Notes: generated by a model not told the origin, from the sequence alone. Positions 29,029-38,249 are shown, numbered from the stretch's first letter. The stretch: 64,000 bases of DNA from Promicromonospora panici (GCF_900608595.1 NZ_UWYY01000005.1:62001-126000), one strand, 5' to 3'. Numbers and translations: made by a program.

Positions 29029-29178
29029 ACCCGCATAGTGCCAGGTGCGCCGGGAAAAGTGCACATGTCTCGGCCCTTGACCTCGCCCGACGTCCAGCGA
29101 GGTGCCACCGGAGTGTGGGTGGCGCGGGGTACGGTTTGCCTGTCCGATCCGCCCCAGAGTCCAGGAGCCCCACGAACC

Positions 29179-31656
29179 ATGGCGCGCAAGCCGTCGCAGC
29201 CGCTCGACGAGAGCGAGATCCACGAGAAGGTCGTGGACATCGACGTCGCCTCGGAGATGGAGGCCTCGTTCCTCGAGTACGCCTACTCCGTCATCTACTC
29301 CCGCGCCCTCCCGGACGCGCGCGACGGCCTCAAGCCGGTGCAGCGCCGCATCCTCTACATGATGTCGGACATGGGGCTGCGCCCCGACCGTGCGCACGTG
29401 AAGTCGTCGCGCGTGGTGGGCGAGGTGATGGGAAAGCTCCACCCGCACGGCGACGCCCCCATCTACGACGCGCTGGTGCGCCTGGCGCAGGACTTCTCGC
29501 TGCGGCTACCGCTCGTGGACGGGCACGGCAACTTCGGTTCGCTCGACGACGGCCCGGCCGCCCCCCGGTACACCGAGGCGCGCCTGGCCGCGCCGTCGAT
29601 GGCGATGACCACGGGCCTCGACGAGAACGTCGTGGACTTCGTGCCGAACTACGACAACAAGCTCACCCAGCCCGAGGTGCTGCCCTCGGCGATCCCGAAC
29701 CTGCTGGTCAACGGCGCGTCCGGCATCGCCGTCGGCATGGCGACGAACATGGCGCCGCACAACCTCGTCGAGGTCGTCTCCGCGGCGCAGCACCTGATCA
29801 AGAACCCCGAGGCCACGCTGGAGGACCTGCAGCGGTTCGTCCCCGGCCCGGACCTGCCCACGGGCGGCAAGATCGTGGGCCTGGAGGGCGTGCGCGACGC
29901 GTACCGCACCGGCCGCGGCAGCTTCCGCACCCGGGCGACCGCGCGGATCGAGAACGTCACCCCGCGCCGCAAGGGCATCGTCGTCACCGAGCTGCCCTAC
30001 CTCGTGGGCCCGGAAAAGGTGATCGAGAAGATCGCCGACGGCGTCAAGGCCAAGCGCATCCAGGGCGTGACCAACGTGCAGGACCTCACCGACCGCACGC
30101 ACGGGCTGCGCCTGGTCATCGAGGTCAAGACGGGCTTCGACCCGGACGCCGTGCTGGAGCAGCTGTACCGCGTGACGCCGCTGGAGGACTCGTTCGGCAT
30201 CAACAACGTGGCGCTGGTCGACGGCCAGCCGCGCACCCTCGGCCTGGTCGAGATGCTGCGCGTGTGGGTGGAGCACCGCATCCTCGTGGTGCGGCGCCGG
30301 TCGCAGCACCGCCTGGACAAGCGCCTCGAGCGGCTGCACCTGGTGGACGGCCTGCTCGTCGCGATCGTCGACATCGACGAGGTCATCCAGGTGATCCGGT
30401 CGTCCGACGACGCCGGCATCGCCCGCGACCGGCTGCGCGAGATCTTCGACCTGTCCGAGCCGCAGGCGTCCTACATCCTGGACCTGCAGCTGCGCCGGCT
30501 GACCAAGTTCTCCCGCATCGAGCTGGAGAAGGAGGCCGAGGAGCTGCGCCGCGAGATCGCCGAGCTGGAGCGGATCCTCGGCGACGAGAAGCTGCTGCGC
30601 CGCGTGGTCAGCACCGAGATGGGCGAGGTCGCCAAGACGTACGGCACGCCGCGCCGCACGGTCCTGCTCGACGCCGCCGGCGGGTCCGTGGGCTCGGTGG
30701 CCGTGGCCCCGTCGAACGGGCGCAAGAAGGCAGTGGAACCCATCGACCTGCAGATCAAGGACCTCCCGACCCGCGTGGTGCTGTCCGCGACCGGCCTGCT
30801 GGCGCGCCTCCCCGACGACGCTCCGGTGGCGCGCGACGGGAACCGCGCGGCGCATGACGCCCTGCGGGGCGACACCACCGCGACCACCCGGGGCCAGGTG
30901 GGCCTCGTGACGTCGGCGGGCCGCATGCTGCGCATCTCCGTGCTGGACCTCCCGTCGCTGCCGCCGACCGACGGCGCGCCGTCGCTGTCCGGCGGCATCC
31001 CGGTCAGCGAGCTCGTGGAGCTGGAGCACGGCGAGACCGTGCAGACGGTCACCGCGCTCGGCCCCGACGCCCCGACGGTCGCCGTCGGCACGGCGCAGGG
31101 CATCGTCAAGCGTGTGGCGCCGTCCGACGCTCCCGCCAAGGGCGACGAGTGGCCTGTCATCGCGCTCAAGGACGGCGACGTCGTGGTGGGCGCGGCCGTG
31201 GTGAGCGACGACGACGAGCTCGTCTTCGTCGCCGACGACTCGTCGCTGCTGCACTTCCCCGCCTCCGCCGTCCGGCCGCAGGGGCGCGCCGCCGGCGGCA
31301 TGACGGGTATCAAGCTGGGCGCCGACAAGAAGGTGGTGTTCTTCGGCGCGGTACCGGCCGGAGTCGATGCCACGGTGGTGACGATCGCCGGCGCCGCCGA
31401 CTCGCTGCCGGGCGTGGAGCCCGGCGCGGGCAAGGTGACGCCGTTCGCGCTGTACCCGGGCAAGGGCCGCGCGACCGGTGGTGTGCGGTCGCAGCGGCTG
31501 CTCAAGGGTGAGGACGGCCTCATCCTGGCCTGGGTGGGTGCTGCTCCCCCGCGTGCGCTCGGCGCCGGCGGCCAGCCGGTCGAGCTGCCCGAGGTGGACG
31601 AGCGTCGTGACGGGTCGGGCACCCCGATCGCGGCGCCGGTCGCGGTGATCGGCTGA
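29179..31656 (+). CDS. parC: DNA topoisomerase IV/gyrase subunit A (ParC-type)
   Basis: The 825-residue protein is a type IIA topoisomerase A subunit. The breakage domain has [18 protein letters not shown], the quinolone region [17 protein letters not shown] and the catalytic tyrosine in PRYTEARLA (about residue 131). A coiled-coil gate follows ([20 protein letters not shown], about 450-475) and then a C-terminal beta-propeller with [19 protein letters not shown] near the end. The last motif and the lack of a clear GyrA box fit ParC of actinobacteria, which decatenates chromosomes. CAGGAG upstream of ATG 29179 supports the start. No parE is in the window. At the GyrA Ser83 position it has Ala followed by Pro. 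Confidence 0.93.
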   Translation: MARKPSQPLDESEIHEKVVDIDVASEMEASFLEYAYSVIYSRALPDARDGLKPVQRRILYMMSDMGLRPDRAHVKSSRVVGEVMGKLHPHGDAPIYDALVRLAQDFSLRLPLVDGHGNFGSLDDGPAAPRYTEARLAAPSMAMTTGLDENVVDFVPNYDNKLTQPEVLPSAIPNLLVNGASGIAVGMATNMAPHNLVEVVSAAQHLIKNPEATLEDLQRFVPGPDLPTGGKIVGLEGVRDAYRTGRGSFRTRATARIENVTPRRKGIVVTELPYLVGPEKVIEKIADGVKAKRIQGVTNVQDLTDRTHGLRLVIEVKTGFDPDAVLEQLYRVTPLEDSFGINNVALVDGQPRTLGLVEMLRVWVEHRILVVRRRSQHRLDKRLERLHLVDGLLVAIVDIDEVIQVIRSSDDAGIARDRLREIFDLSEPQASYILDLQLRRLTKFSRIELEKEAEELRREIAELERILGDEKLLRRVVSTEMGEVAKTYGTPRRTVLLDAAGGSVGSVAVAPSNGRKKAVEPIDLQIKDLPTRVVLSATGLLARLPDDAPVARDGNRAAHDALRGDTTATTRGQVGLVTSAGRMLRISVLDLPSLPPTDGAPSLSGGIPVSELVELEHGETVQTVTALGPDAPTVAVGTAQGIVKRVAPSDAPAKGDEWPVIALKDGDVVVGAAVVSDDDELVFVADDSSLLHFPASAVRPQGRAAGGMTGIKLGADKKVVFFGAVPAGVDATVVTIAGAADSLPGVEPGAGKVTPFALYPGKGRATGGVRSQRLLKGEDGLILAWVGAAPPRALGAGGQPVELPEVDERRDGSGTPIAAPVAVIG

Positions 31657-31682
31657 TCCGTCGAAACCAGTTCTGCCGAGGC

Positions 31683-31709
31683 TGTCGATTCTGGCGTCGC
31701 TCGCCCGTC
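31683..31709 (+). promoter_or_regulatory. ECF42-type promoter TGTCGA-N17-CGTC
   Basis: TGTCGA (31683-31688) and CGTC (31706-31709) are separated by 17 bases and lie about 40 bases before the YCII gene. This matches the bipartite motif I recall for ECF42 sigma factors, and an ECF42 gene is the second gene of this operon, so the operon is probably autoregulated. Confidence 0.65.
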
Positions 31710-31746
31710 CAAGGCGTGTCAACATTCCAAGAACGAGGAGCTCGAC

Positions 31747-32127
31747 ATGGCTGACAACTGGGTCTTCCTGATCCGCGAGAACGACTGGAACTCGGACGCC
31801 TACCTCCCGGAGAACCTGAAAGGGCGGGACCCTTCCGAGGACCCTGACATGGCCGCGCACGGGCGCTTCATGCAGGCCGTCGAAGAGCTCGGCGTCAAGA
31901 TGACGGGCGCCGCGGCCCTGCAGAACGCCAAGTACGGCGGCTGGGTGGCGCCGGGCAAGGACGGTGCCGAGCCGGTCTACACCGACGCGCCGTTCACCGA
32001 CACCAACGAGGTCATCACCGGCTTCTACCAGTTCGAGTGCGACGAGGCCACGGCACGCAAGATCGCGGCCCTCGTGCCCACCGGCAACGTGATCGAGTGG
32101 CGCAAGGTCCACAACTTCGGTTCCTGA
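31747..32127 (+). CDS. YCII-related (DGPF) domain protein
   Basis: This 126-residue protein carries the YCII/DGPF signature in variant form (DAPFTDTNEVITGFYQFE) and HGRFMQAVEELGVKMTGA. GAGGAG before ATG 31747 is a good ribosome site. Proteins of this family are the constant neighbours and targets of ECF42 sigma factors. The molecular function is not established; the fold is a small ferredoxin-like barrel with a conserved His-Asp pair. Confidence 0.9.
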   Translation: MADNWVFLIRENDWNSDAYLPENLKGRDPSEDPDMAAHGRFMQAVEELGVKMTGAAALQNAKYGGWVAPGKDGAEPVYTDAPFTDTNEVITGFYQFECDEATARKIAALVPTGNVIEWRKVHNFGS

Positions 32128-32133
32128 GCTTCG

Positions 32134-33372
32134 GTGCAGATCGACCCCGCGGCGTTCCGCACCGCCTGGCCCCAGGTGGTGCGGTCGCTCGCGGTGACCA
32201 CGCGCAGCCTGGACAGCGGTGAGGAGTACGCCGCGGAGGCGTTCGCGCGCGCCGCGGCCCAGCCGGACGGCGTGATCGACGACCTCGTGGGCTGGTGCGT
32301 CCAGGTCGGGCGCCGGACCTGGCTCGACACGGTGCGGCACCAGGCCGTGTTCACGCGGATCCAGCCCCAGCTCGCGCGCCCGGAGGTGGCCGCCGTGGAC
32401 GTGCCGACCGAGCCGGGCGACGACCTCGACGACCGTCTCGCCCTGCTCTTCGTCGCTTGCGACGACGCCATCACGCCGGGCGCGCAGCTCGTCCTCGCGA
32501 TGCGGGTCGTCTGCGGCCTCACGATCCGGCAGATCGCGGGACATCTCGGCATCGCCGAGGCGACGGCCGCCGCCCGGCTCACCCGCGCCAAGTCCGCGCT
32601 GGCCAAAGCCCGCGGCGAGTTCGCGGTGCCCGACGGCGCAGCGCGGGCCCGGCGGCTGCCCGTGGTGCTCGCCTGCGTGGCCGGTCTGTTCACCGTGGGC
32701 CAGCGGGACGGGCTGGAGCCCGCCGACGCCACACAGGACCCGGCCCGCGACGCGCTGACGCTCGCCGAGGCGCTGGCCGCCCAGTACCCGGACGATTCCG
32801 AGGTGATCGGCCTGCGCGCCGTGTGCCGCCTCGGCCTGGCCAGGCGCCCCGGCCGGGTGCGCGACGGCGTGGCGCTGCCCCTCGATGAGGTCGACCGGTC
32901 GGCCTGGGACCAGCGGCTGCTGTCCGCCGGCCTGGACGACGCCACGGCGGCGATCGCTCGCACGGGGACGCCGGGCCGCTTCGCGCTGGAGGCCGCGATC
33001 TCCGGCGTGCACGCCTCGGCCCGGAATGCGGGCGGCACGGACTGGTCGCGACTCGCGCAGCTCTACGACGCTTTGCTGCAGGTCTGGCCTTCGCCTGCGA
33101 CGCGTGTAGCGCGGCTGGTCGTGCTCGGCCGGCTCGCCCTGCGTGACGACGACGGCAGCGGTCTCGGCCGTGATCTCGACCCGATCGAGCGCGAGCTCGA
33201 GGACCTCGTCGCGGACGGTCCCCCGTACGCCGCCCGGGACGCGAGCCTCGCCCTGGCCGACCTCGCCCGGCGCACCGGACGGACCGACGAGGCCGCCGGC
33301 CGCTACCGCGAGCTCCTGGACGTGATCCCGGCCGGCCCGCTGCGAGAGTTCTGCCGCCGGTACGCGGCGTAG
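32134..33372 (+). CDS. RNA polymerase sigma factor, ECF42 group (DUF6596)
   Basis: The 412-residue protein has a degenerate sigma region 2 (10-75), a sigma region 4 helix-turn-helix (about 120-160, LAMRVVCGLTIRQIAGHLGIAEATAAARLTRAK) and the long C-terminal extension with DUF6596/TPR-like helices (about 170-410) that defines ECF42. No anti-sigma gene is nearby; in this group the extension is thought to control activity. GTG 32134 lies 6 bases after the YCII stop, so the pair is an operon. It most likely transcribes its own operon from the TGTCGA/CGTC promoter upstream. Confidence 0.93.
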   Translation: MQIDPAAFRTAWPQVVRSLAVTTRSLDSGEEYAAEAFARAAAQPDGVIDDLVGWCVQVGRRTWLDTVRHQAVFTRIQPQLARPEVAAVDVPTEPGDDLDDRLALLFVACDDAITPGAQLVLAMRVVCGLTIRQIAGHLGIAEATAAARLTRAKSALAKARGEFAVPDGAARARRLPVVLACVAGLFTVGQRDGLEPADATQDPARDALTLAEALAAQYPDDSEVIGLRAVCRLGLARRPGRVRDGVALPLDEVDRSAWDQRLLSAGLDDATAAIARTGTPGRFALEAAISGVHASARNAGGTDWSRLAQLYDALLQVWPSPATRVARLVVLGRLALRDDDGSGLGRDLDPIERELEDLVADGPPYAARDASLALADLARRTGRTDEAAGRYRELLDVIPAGPLREFCRRYAA

Positions 33373-33552
33373 CAGCCGGCCGAGTCTCCCGCGAGTGCCA
33401 CTCCGGTGGGCTGGGCACTGCGTCGAGCACGTCCGAACGACGTCCACGACGGCGCCGACCGACTCTTCGGGTGCGTCAGTGGGTCCGCGGGGTGCCGGGC
33501 CTGCGACGCGACGCGGACTCACTGACCTCGCTGACGCCGATGTGGGGCCCGG

Positions 33553-35445
33553 TCAGAAGGGTGGGTCGTTCGGGTCGGCGGGCTGGTCTGCGGTTGTGTC
33601 GATCGGCGTCGTGTCGGGCGGTACGGCTCCTGGTTCGGTTGCCTGGTAGGTGCGGGGTAGGTGTTGGCCGGTGAGTGCTCGGAGGGTGAGGTCGTGGCTG
33701 GTGTCGGGGTCGATGTCGTCGAGGTCGATGTGGGTGTCCAGGACGGTGGGTGGTCGGGTGTGGGTGCGTCCGGTGGGGGTGGTCCAGGTGGTGATGCCGG
33801 TGTCGGGGTCGCGGACGATGCCCCAGCCGGCGTGGGTTTTCAGGAGGTGGTGCTTGCGGCACAGGGGGTGGAGGTTGTGGGCGCGGGTCTGTTCCTGTCC
33901 GGCGTCCTTGCTCCTGTTCTTGCTCCTGTTCTCGTTCGTGCTCGTGTTCTCGTGCGTGTTCGTGGTCGTGGCCTGGTCGTTGTTGTGGTCGTGGTTGAAG
34001 GGTTGGATGTGGTCCAGGTCGCATTGGCTGGCCGTGGTGTCGCACCAGCCGAAGGTGCAGGTCTTGTCGCGGGCTTCGACGGCTGCGCGTAGGACTGTGC
34101 CGGGTTGGTAGGTGGTGGTGGAGTAGTCGGTCAGGATCCCGGTGACGGGGTCGGTGAGCAGGCGTTGCCAGGTCGCGTCCTGGGCGATGGCTGCAGCGGT
34201 CTCGGCGGGGATGGGTCCGTATCCGGTCAGGTCGCCTGGGGCGTCGTTCAGGCCGAGGAGGGTGCTGGCCGGGATGGTGACCCGGATGACGGGGCGGGTC
34301 GGTGTGATCCGCACGGGTTGCACGATTTCCTGCACGACGACTTGTTGGACGGGTGCCTTGCCGCCGCAGGTGCACACCGGCGCCTGGGTAGCGCCGTCCG
34401 CGTCGGTGCCAGCGGTGTCGGTGTCGGTCTCTTCGTCGGTGTCGGTGTGGGTAAACCGGTCGGCGGGTAGGAGCCGGCCGGTGATGATGCCGGTCAGGGA
34501 GTCGGCGCGCAGTTGTCCCAGGGTGCGGTCCTCGCCGGTGGCGTGGCGGAGCTGGTGGGCCATGTCGTCCACGACGCCCCAGACGGCTGCGGCGTCGGTC
34601 GCGGGCAGGTAGGCGGACAGCCAGCCCATGTCGTTCTCCGCCCGGTCCACGTGCACGGACCGTCGGGCCGCCTCGGCCTTCGCAGTCTGGGCGGCGCCGT
34701 GCCGGTTCTTCGCGAACACGAGCATCTTGCGCTGCAGCCACTTCCACGTCCGGCGTGGCGCGTGGGGCAGGTACCGGCGGATCGCCTCGGCGCGCTCAGC
34801 GACGGTCAGCTGGGACGCGGACCGCAGCAGGGTGTGCGCCTTGCGCACGTCGATCCGGCCCGCGACCAGAGCCTGGATCACGCTCGGGTGCTGGGCGCCG
34901 GACTCTGCCCGGACCACGACCTCGGTCGCTTCGGGCTCGGTCACGACCAGCTCGCTGGTGACCTGCCCGACCAGCGAGCTGTGCGCGAGCGGGTGAGACT
35001 CCCGGGCCGCGCGTTCGGCCACGACGCGAGCCTGGATACCGGCCGCCCACGACTGCAGGCGCCCGCACGCGACCATCAGGTCGCCCAGGGCGTCGTCCGA
35101 CATGCCGTCGAGCACGCCCGAACCCAGCCCGTCCGAACCGAGGTCGTCGGGCGCAGCCGGGTGCCCGAGGTGGTCGGGGGCGAGGTTTCCAGCCAGGTCG
35201 ATCGCCTCGGCGACCACCCGCGCCAGCCACGGGCCGGGCGCACCGGTCAGGGCCTGTCGCAGGGTCTCCTCCGGCCACAGGAACACCGGGACAGCGTCCG
35301 GCGGCCACTCCGGTCCAGGTTCCGGCATCTCGTCGGGACCAGACACCGCGCCCGCCCAGGGACCCTCACCACGCGCCTGGTGGTCCACGGCAGGGTCGTC
35401 CAGGAGAGAGCCGGCCAGGTCGTCGTCCGGCAGTTTCTCGCTCAT
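33553..35445 (-). CDS. DUF222 (13E12-type) HNH endonuclease domain protein
   Basis: This 630-residue protein has an acidic N-terminus, a DUF222 domain (about 95-400; GRIDVRKAHTLLRSASQLT, MGWLSAYLPATDAAAVW) and an HNH domain (about 470-560) with TCTFGWCDTTASQCDLDHIQPF and NLHPLCRKHHLLKT. Between the two halves of the HNH motif lies a low-complexity Asn/Thr/Glu/Lys-rich insert (nucleotides about 33885-34000), and another Asp/Thr repeat lies near 34390-34450. The family is multicopy in actinobacteria and its role is unclear; a nuclease activity is inferred. ATG 35445 has GAGGAG 8 bases upstream. A LexA-like box lies about 60 bases upstream. Third codon positions differ from the neighbours (stretches rich in GGTG/GTGG on the plus strand), consistent with repeat expansion or transfer. 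Confidence 0.85.
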   Translation of the reverse strand: MSEKLPDDDLAGSLLDDPAVDHQARGEGPWAGAVSGPDEMPEPGPEWPPDAVPVFLWPEETLRQALTGAPGPWLARVVAEAIDLAGNLAPDHLGHPAAPDDLGSDGLGSGVLDGMSDDALGDLMVACGRLQSWAAGIQARVVAERAARESHPLAHSSLVGQVTSELVVTEPEATEVVVRAESGAQHPSVIQALVAGRIDVRKAHTLLRSASQLTVAERAEAIRRYLPHAPRRTWKWLQRKMLVFAKNRHGAAQTAKAEAARRSVHVDRAENDMGWLSAYLPATDAAAVWGVVDDMAHQLRHATGEDRTLGQLRADSLTGIITGRLLPADRFTHTDTDEETDTDTAGTDADGATQAPVCTCGGKAPVQQVVVQEIVQPVRITPTRPVIRVTIPASTLLGLNDAPGDLTGYGPIPAETAAAIAQDATWQRLLTDPVTGILTDYSTTTYQPGTVLRAAVEARDKTCTFGWCDTTASQCDLDHIQPFNHDHNNDQATTTNTHENTSTNENRSKNRSKDAGQEQTRAHNLHPLCRKHHLLKTHAGWGIVRDPDTGITTWTTPTGRTHTRPPTVLDTHIDLDDIDPDTSHDLTLRALTGQHLPRTYQATEPGAVPPDTTPIDTTADQPADPNDPPF

Positions 35446-35504
35446 ACGGCACACTCCTCACCGGGGTGGGGTTGTTCATAAGGGTAACCATCAACGCCAT
35501 ATCT

Positions 35505-35520
35505 GCGGACGTTTGTTCGA
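35505..35520 (-). promoter_or_regulatory. LexA-like SOS box before the DUF222/HNH gene
   Basis: Minus strand TCGAAC-AAAC-GTCCGC matches the mycobacterial SOS box TCGAAC-N4-GTTCGA at 10 of 12 defined bases, the left half perfectly. Some 13E12-family genes of mycobacteria are known LexA targets. Confidence 0.45.
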
Positions 35521-35631
35521 CTCTAGCTTCGACCACTGACACCCGCCCGATCATCTGCTGTCCGCAGAAGGAAGGCAGAAGAAGGTGTGAGCGCCTCGAT
35601 CCACTGGTACCGGCGCCCGCGCCAACGGCGC

Positions 35632-36561
35632 TCAGCGCCGCCCGAGCTCCGCGATCGCCTCGGCGAACAGCTCCAGCATCCGAGGTCCGCCGTGCCCCTC
35701 GTCCTCCACGATGTGCAGGTCGCTCGCGGGCCAGGCCCGGTGCAGCCGCCAGGCGGTCACGACCGGGCTGCTCACGTCCCGCCGGCCGTGGATCAGCACC
35801 GCCGGGATCTTCCGCAGGGCCCAGACGCCGTCGAGGATGCCGGTCGGGCCGAGGAACGCGTCATTCGCCCAGTAGTGCGTCACGAGCGTCGCCTGGTTCC
35901 GGTCGACGGCCACCGGGCCCGGCGAGAATCCCGGGTCGAGCGAGACATGCGTCGCCTCCCACTCAGCCCAGGCGGTGGCGGCCAGCTCCCGGATCTCGGG
36001 TTCCGCGCTCCGCAGACGGCGGGCCACAGCCTCCACCACCCGTTCCCCCGGTCGCGGCTCGGCGACGCCGAGCAGTCGGGCCCATGACTCGGGAAACAGC
36101 CGCGAGACGCCGTCCGTGATCCAGTCCACCTCTTCCCGGCTCGTAGTGGTCACTGCCAGCAGCGCAAGCCCGTCGACCCGTTCGGGGTGTGCCTCGGCGT
36201 ACGCCAGCGCCAGGGTCGAGCCCCAGGACACGCCGGCCAGGAGCCACCGCTCGATCCTCAGCTGCTCGCGCAGCGCCTCGATGTCCCGGATCAGCTGCTG
36301 CGTCGTGTTCTGATCGAGGACGTCCAGCGCGGCGGTCGCGAGGGGGCGGCTGCGCCCGCTCCCCCGCTGGTCCAGGCCCACGACCCGGAAGACCGACGGG
36401 TCGAACCAGGTCCGGTACCGGCCGTCGCGCAGGCCGCTGCCAGGTCCGCCGTGCAGGTAGAGCGCGGGCCGGCCCGCGGGATCTCCGGACTGCTCCCAGT
36501 ACAGGGCCACGCCGGCTGTCTCCAGGGTTCCGGATTCGTAGGGCTCTACGTGGGGAAACAT
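35632..36561 (-). CDS. pip: Prolyl aminopeptidase (proline iminopeptidase)
   Basis: This 309-residue cytosolic enzyme releases N-terminal proline from peptides. It has the S33-family oxyanion motif YLHGGPGSG, VVGLDQRGSGRSRP, the nucleophile elbow GVSWGST (about residue 112), an acid in HGRRDVSSPV and the catalytic His in VEDEGHGG. Length and order match the family well. ATG 36561 follows TAGGGT by six bases, so the gene is probably leaderless. Neighbours give no further hint. Confidence 0.93.
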   Translation of the reverse strand: MFPHVEPYESGTLETAGVALYWEQSGDPAGRPALYLHGGPGSGLRDGRYRTWFDPSVFRVVGLDQRGSGRSRPLATAALDVLDQNTTQQLIRDIEALREQLRIERWLLAGVSWGSTLALAYAEAHPERVDGLALLAVTTTSREEVDWITDGVSRLFPESWARLLGVAEPRPGERVVEAVARRLRSAEPEIRELAATAWAEWEATHVSLDPGFSPGPVAVDRNQATLVTHYWANDAFLGPTGILDGVWALRKIPAVLIHGRRDVSSPVVTAWRLHRAWPASDLHIVEDEGHGGPRMLELFAEAIAELGRR

Positions 36562-36567
36562 CTCGCG

Positions 36568-36573
36568 ACCCTA
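36568..36573 (-). promoter_or_regulatory. -10 box TAGGGT of leaderless pip
   Basis: Minus strand TAGGGT, six bases, then ATG 36561; no Shine-Dalgarno sequence. Confidence 0.5.
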
Positions 36574-36630
36574 ACCCCGCCCACTCATTGCGCTCGGCCG
36601 GTGTCAGTGACCAGTGATTGACTCCGGACC

Positions 36631-37080
36631 ATGAACGACGCGCTCTATGAGTTCTCCATTGACCCGGCCCGTATCGACGCCGCCCGCGTGCACGAGCTCG
36701 TCTCCCGGCACACCTACTGGGCCAAGGACCGCCCGCGTGAGGTGATGGACGCCGCCCTCGCCGGCTCCCGGCCCTACGGCGTCTACCGCCGCGACACGGG
36801 CAAGCAGGTGGCGTTCGCGCGCGTCGTGACCGACGGCGCGACGTTCGCCTGGCTCGCCGACGTCATCGTCGACCCGGACGAGCGGGGGCAGGGCATCGGC
36901 AAGCTGCTCGTCGCGGGCGTGGTCGCCGACATCGAGCCGCTCGGCCTGCGCCGCACGCTCCTCGCGACGGCCGACGCCCACGGCCTGTACGAGCAGTTCG
37001 GCTGGCAACCGGTCACGGACCAGTTCAAATGGATGGAGCGGCCGGGGACCGGAGCCGTCACACGGGGAGCAGTTGGATGA
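36631..37080 (+). CDS. GNAT family N-acetyltransferase
   Basis: The 149-residue protein has a single GNAT domain: VAFARVVTDGATFAWLADVIVDPDERGQGIGKLLVAG contains the acetyl-CoA loop RGQGIG, and LLATADAHGLYEQFGWQPV is motif B. It resembles arylamine/small-molecule acetyltransferases of the YjdJ type. Its stop overlaps the macrodomain gene start (ATGA), so the two are translationally coupled. Substrate unknown. Confidence 0.88.
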   Translation: MNDALYEFSIDPARIDAARVHELVSRHTYWAKDRPREVMDAALAGSRPYGVYRRDTGKQVAFARVVTDGATFAWLADVIVDPDERGQGIGKLLVAGVVADIEPLGLRRTLLATADAHGLYEQFGWQPVTDQFKWMERPGTGAVTRGAVG

Positions 37081-37604
37081 ACATGTCCGTCGAGATCGGT
37101 GACCTCACCCGCGTCGAGGCCGACGCCGTCGTCAACGCCGCGAACTCCACGCTCCTCGGCGGTGGTGGGGTCGACGGCGCCATCCACGCCGCTGCCGGGC
37201 CCCGACTGCTCGAGGCATGCCGACGCCTGCGCAACACCACCCACCGCGACGGCCTGACGGTCGGCGACGCCGTCGCCACGCCGGCGTTCGACCTGCCGGC
37301 GTCCTGGGTCATCCACACCGTCGGGCCGAACCTGCACCGCGGCCAGGACGATCCCGCGCTGCTCGCCTCATGCTTCACCCGGTCCCTCGACGTCGCCGCC
37401 GAGCTCGACGTACGCTCGGTCGCCTTCCCGGCGGTGAGCGCGGGCGCCTACGGCTGGCCCACGGCCGACGTCGCTCGCATCGCCGTCGGCTCCTGCCGTA
37501 CCTGGCTCGCCGAGCACCCGGACGCCAGCCCCAAACAGGTCCGGTTCGTGGTGCTCGACCAGCGGCTACGGGACATGTTCGACGCCGAGCTCCAGGCGGC
37601 CTGA
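37077..37604 (+). CDS. Macrodomain protein (O-acetyl-ADP-ribose deacetylase type)
   Basis: This 175-residue single-domain protein is a MacroD-class macrodomain: VNAANSTLLGGGGVDGAIHAAAGP is the ADP-ribose loop with catalytic Asn/Asp (kept in two parts VNAANS and GGGGVDGAIH), and FPAVSAGAYGWP is the second loop. Such enzymes remove ADP-ribose from proteins or hydrolyse O-acetyl-ADP-ribose. ATG 37077 has GGGGAG 7 bases upstream and overlaps the GNAT stop. The coupling with an acetyltransferase suggests a small acetyl/ADP-ribose module. Confidence 0.92.
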   Translation: MNMSVEIGDLTRVEADAVVNAANSTLLGGGGVDGAIHAAAGPRLLEACRRLRNTTHRDGLTVGDAVATPAFDLPASWVIHTVGPNLHRGQDDPALLASCFTRSLDVAAELDVRSVAFPAVSAGAYGWPTADVARIAVGSCRTWLAEHPDASPKQVRFVVLDQRLRDMFDAELQAA

Positions 37605-37706
37605 CGGGCAACCGGGCGCGCCTGCCTGCCCAAGAGAGTCCGCCCGACGGCGCCCGTCCGGTGCTGACCCGCGGGCGCATGACCGGCACGGCAGTCGAGC
37701 CGCGCC

Positions 37707-38249
37707 TCACAGGTCCTTGCCGTACCAGTGCTCCGAGTACTGGGCGAACGTGTACGGCTCGATCTCGTCGTAGCCGAGCCGCTCGTACAAGGCACGGGCG
37801 GCCACGAAGTCGGACCGGGTCTCCAGGACCATGCGGGTCGCCCCCAGGCGTCGGGCCTCGTCCTCGGCAGCGCCGACGATGAGCTCGGCGCCGCCCTTGC
37901 CTCGGAACTCCGGGCGCAGGTAGACCCGTTTCAGCTCGGCCCGCGCGTTGCCCGCACGCGCATCGGCCACCCGCGCATCACCCACCCGCGCACCGTCGAG
38001 CAGCCGGACGCCGGCCATGCCCGCCGCCGCGCCCTCGTAGCGCGCGATCACCAGTGCTCCTCCGGGTGGTGCGAAGTCCGTGCCCGGGTCGGCGGCGATC
38101 TCTCGCTCGAGCTCGTCTGGGTCGGTGCGGCGGTTCTCCCTGAGCAGGTACCAGCTGTCACTCATGTGGGTGTAGCACTCGCGCCACAGCGCGACGGCGT
38201 CGGGCGAGTCGAACGGCTCCGGGGCGACGATCCAAGCTTCGTGCGTCAT
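37707..38249 (-). CDS. GNAT family N-acetyltransferase with internal Ala-Arg repeat
   Basis: The 180-residue protein shows a GNAT fold: VIARYEGAAAGMAGVRLL, ELKRVYLRPEFRGKGGAELIVGAA (acetyl-CoA loop RGKGG) and LETRSDFVAARALYERLGYDE. Between strands 3 and 4 lies a four-times repeated five-residue pattern (ARVGD ARVAD ARAGN ARAE; nucleotides about 37941-37999), encoded by tandem CACCCGCGCATC-like units. This loop insertion is unusual for the family. ATG 38249 is the likely start. Substrate unknown. Confidence 0.85.
   Translation of the reverse strand: MTHEAWIVAPEPFDSPDAVALWRECYTHMSDSWYLLRENRRTDPDELEREIAADPGTDFAPPGGALVIARYEGAAAGMAGVRLLDGARVGDARVADARAGNARAELKRVYLRPEFRGKGGAELIVGAAEDEARRLGATRMVLETRSDFVAARALYERLGYDEIEPYTFAQYSEHWYGKDL

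Noticed and set aside
28538-29173. N-terminal extension of the PatA-like gene by about 210 codons
   Set aside because: The extension is Arg/Ala-rich without family similarity, runs antisense through the small membrane-protein gene, and the leaderless start at 28537 explains the real N-terminus.
29506-33522. Open frame of about 1340 codons antisense to parC and the ECF42 operon
   Set aside because: Spans several recognised genes and has no domain-like sequence.
33600-34450. Composition shift taken as a mobile element or genomic island
   Set aside because: The shift is confined to repeat-rich parts of the DUF222/HNH gene; no integrase, transposase, direct repeats or tRNA boundary is present.
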